The notes under the pieces: model-generated
Seen by the model: only the letters and a program-made list of their open reading frames with translations
Database searches by the model: none
Told to the model about the DNA's origin: nothing
Assembly (NCBI GenBank): GCA_947646415.1
Contig: CANSGN010000017.1
Coordinates: forward strand, 1 to 32,878
Origin: an uncultured Clostridia bacterium
GTDB lineage: Bacteria > Bacillota > Clostridia > Christensenellales > UBA3700
Length of the DNA stretch: 32,878 nucleotides
Reading direction: 5' to 3'
Position numbers and translations under genes: made by a program
Part shown: positions 31,557 to 32,878 of the stretch, piece by piece
Layout of the letters: every line of letters starts with the position of its first letter
Numbering within the stretch: position 1 is the first letter of the stretch

Positions 31557-32771
31557 ATGAACGGGTTTGAATATATGGATGATAATGCAAACGACAAAAA
31601 TACAGGTATTGTTAAAATAAAAGTTGTCGGCGTAGGCGGTGGTGGCGGTAATGCTGTTAACCGTATGGTTGATGCCGGAATATCCAGCGCGGAGTTTGTT
31701 GTTGTCAATACGGACAAGCAGGCTCTTTTGATGTTTGATACCCGTAAATGCGAAACTTTGCAAATTGGCGAGAAATTGACAAACGGCTTGGGTGCGGGAG
31801 CTGACCCTAAAAAGGGCGAAATGGCTGCAGAAGAATCCAAGGAAATGCTAAAGAAAATGCTTGATGGTGTTGATTTGCTATTTATAACCGCAGGTATGGG
31901 CGGCGGAACAGGTACGGGTGCAGCACCTGTCATTGCAAGTTTAAGCCGTGAAATGGGCATTTTAACTGTTGCGATAGTTACTAAACCTTTTGCTTTTGAG
32001 GGTTCTAGACGTATGAACAATGCTATGAAAGGCATTGAAAAGCTAAAGGAGTATGTTGACGCGTTGTTAATCGTGCCAAACGACAAACTTATGCAAGTAT
32101 TGCCTAAAAATACACCTATCGTTCAAGCTTTTAAAGAGGCTGACGAAGTTTTAAGAAAAGGTATTCAAGGTATTTCAGACCTTATTGCAACGCCATCACT
32201 TATCAATCTTGATTTTGCAGACGTTAAAAATATAATAAAAGGACCTTGTTCCGCACATTTGGGCGTTGGCGAAGGCGAGGGCGAAAATAGGGCGATTACA
32301 GCTGTTCAACAAGCAGTAAAAAGTCCGTTACTTGAGACAAGTATTGTCGGTGCAAGCGGTGTTATCCTTAACATAATGGGTGGTTTGGATATGACTTTGG
32401 AAGAAGTTGATATCGCAAGTAATTTGGTTCATTCCGTAGTTGACGAGGGCGCTAACATTATTATCGGTGCGGGCATTGACTCAAGTTTACAAGGTAAAAT
32501 TTTAATTACGTTGATTGCAACAGGAGGTATTAAGGATGCGGTAGGCGGCAGTAACGTTGATGCTGGTATAGAAGATACCCTTGGCAGACTTAGAAACAGA
32601 AATATAGAGAAAGAGGATAGTGTTTACGTTCCACTTGGCGAGCTTAATAAAAAGCCTGTGGAAAGACAAATACCTAAAATGTCAAGACCGGTAGAGCAGC
32701 CTAAGGTTGACGATGATGACAATATGCCTGCATTTATCAGAAAACTTAAAGCTAACAGAGGAAATAACTAA
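31557..32771 (+). CDS. ftsZ: Cell division protein FtsZ
   Basis: This 404-residue tubulin homolog builds the Z-ring. The GTP-binding domain shows VGVGGGGGNAVNRM near residue 25 and the tubulin signature GGGTGTGAAP near 115. The T7 loop NLDFADVK is near 222. The C-terminal domain follows, then a short linker and the conserved tail DDDNMPAFIRKLKANR, the binding site for FtsA and other partners. The linker is only about 40-45 residues. A very strong GGAGGAG site precedes ATG 31557, fitting the high level of FtsZ in cells. A perfect palindromic terminator follows the stop. Confidence 0.98.
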   Translation: MNGFEYMDDNANDKNTGIVKIKVVGVGGGGGNAVNRMVDAGISSAEFVVVNTDKQALLMFDTRKCETLQIGEKLTNGLGAGADPKKGEMAAEESKEMLKKMLDGVDLLFITAGMGGGTGTGAAPVIASLSREMGILTVAIVTKPFAFEGSRRMNNAMKGIEKLKEYVDALLIVPNDKLMQVLPKNTPIVQAFKEADEVLRKGIQGISDLIATPSLINLDFADVKNIIKGPCSAHLGVGEGEGENRAITAVQQAVKSPLLETSIVGASGVILNIMGGLDMTLEEVDIASNLVHSVVDEGANIIIGAGIDSSLQGKILITLIATGGIKDAVGGSNVDAGIEDTLGRLRNRNIEKEDSVYVPLGELNKKPVERQIPKMSRPVEQPKVDDDDNMPAFIRKLKANRGNN

Positions 32772-32790
32772 ACATAATCAAATTTACGAT

Positions 32791-32821
32791 AAATATCCCG
32801 TTCAAATTGAACGGGATATTT
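32791..32821. terminator. Perfect palindromic terminator after ftsZ
   Basis: AAATATCCCGTTCAA (32791-32805) is exactly mirrored by TTGAACGGGATATTT (32807-32821) around one base. A/T-rich flanks allow it to act on either strand. Confidence 0.9.
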
Positions 32822-32843
32822 TATATTACTGCTTTAGCGAAAG

Positions 32844-32870
32844 AAAAGGCGAAGGAAAAGTTCGCCTTTT
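32844..32870. terminator. Second terminator-like hairpin at the window end
   Basis: AAAAGGCGAA (32844-32853) pairs perfectly with TTCGCCTTTT (32861-32870) over seven bases. It may end a convergent gene lying beyond the window or back up the ftsZ terminator. Confidence 0.7.
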
Positions 32871-32878
32871 AACAACCA

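Noticed and set aside
31541..32086. Open frame of 181 codons on the minus strand opposite ftsZ
   Set aside because: It lies fully inside ftsZ, has no ribosome binding site, and has no recognisable domain; it is the mirror of a conserved gene.
1..32878. CRISPR arrays, insertion sequences, prophage or toxin-antitoxin genes
   Set aside because: No repeat-spacer pattern, transposase, phage structural gene or convincing toxin-antitoxin pair was seen on either strand.

Overview
The window comes from a low-GC, Gram-positive-type bacterium, most likely an uncultured Clostridia-like Bacillota. Supporting signs are A/T-rich coding sequence, strong AGGAGG-type ribosome binding sites, near-consensus sigma-A promoters (TTGACA-17-TATAAT occurs twice), many hairpin-plus-T-run terminators, and a MraZ-to-FtsZ cluster holding a SpoVD-type penicillin-binding protein with one PASTA domain. 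MurE carries the DNPR motif, so the peptidoglycan is expected to contain meso-diaminopimelate. No genus can be named from sequence alone.

Region 1 (1-9900, all +) is a tight run: the last 16 codons of pheS, pheT, a U32 peptidase-family protein (RlhA-like), mutS2, a small unknown membrane protein, a NifS/IscS-type cysteine desulfurase and thiI. The last two form a tRNA 4-thiouridine module. Most junctions overlap or are under 35 bases, so this looks like one transcript.

Region 2 (9901-17600) is an accessory stretch of short, independently promoted units. It holds (a) a preQ1-I riboswitch with its own terminator, ahead of a VUT/YhhQ-type queuosine-precursor transporter and a translationally coupled short-chain dehydrogenase; (b) a membrane-anchored metallophosphoesterase fused to a PQQ-type beta-propeller; (c) a tRNA-Arg(CCG) with promoter and terminator, and a facing tRNA 3'-end remnant; (d) a minus-strand DUF11 repeat protein with a terminator-like hairpin directly before its ribosome binding site; (e) a possible ~125-nt RNA carrying a 7-codon reading frame; (f) a 3-hydroxyacyl-CoA dehydrogenase-like gene; and (g) a convergent minus-strand metallophosphoesterase that appears leaderless.

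Region 3 (17600-18690) is about 1 kb of very A/T-rich non-coding DNA. It ends in two perfect DnaA boxes, then a three-repeat MraZ operator overlapping the promoter of the division cluster.

Region 4 (18693-32771, all +) is the division and cell wall (dcw) cluster: mraZ, rsmH, an FtsL-position bitopic protein, spoVD/ftsI, murE, mraY, murD, ftsW/spoVE, murA, divIB/ftsQ, ftsA, ftsZ. It is broken into transcription units by terminators after the FtsL-like gene and after spoVD, and by a good promoter before ftsA. murF, murG, murC and murB are not in it, and murA sits where murG often lies. The window closes with two terminator hairpins after ftsZ.
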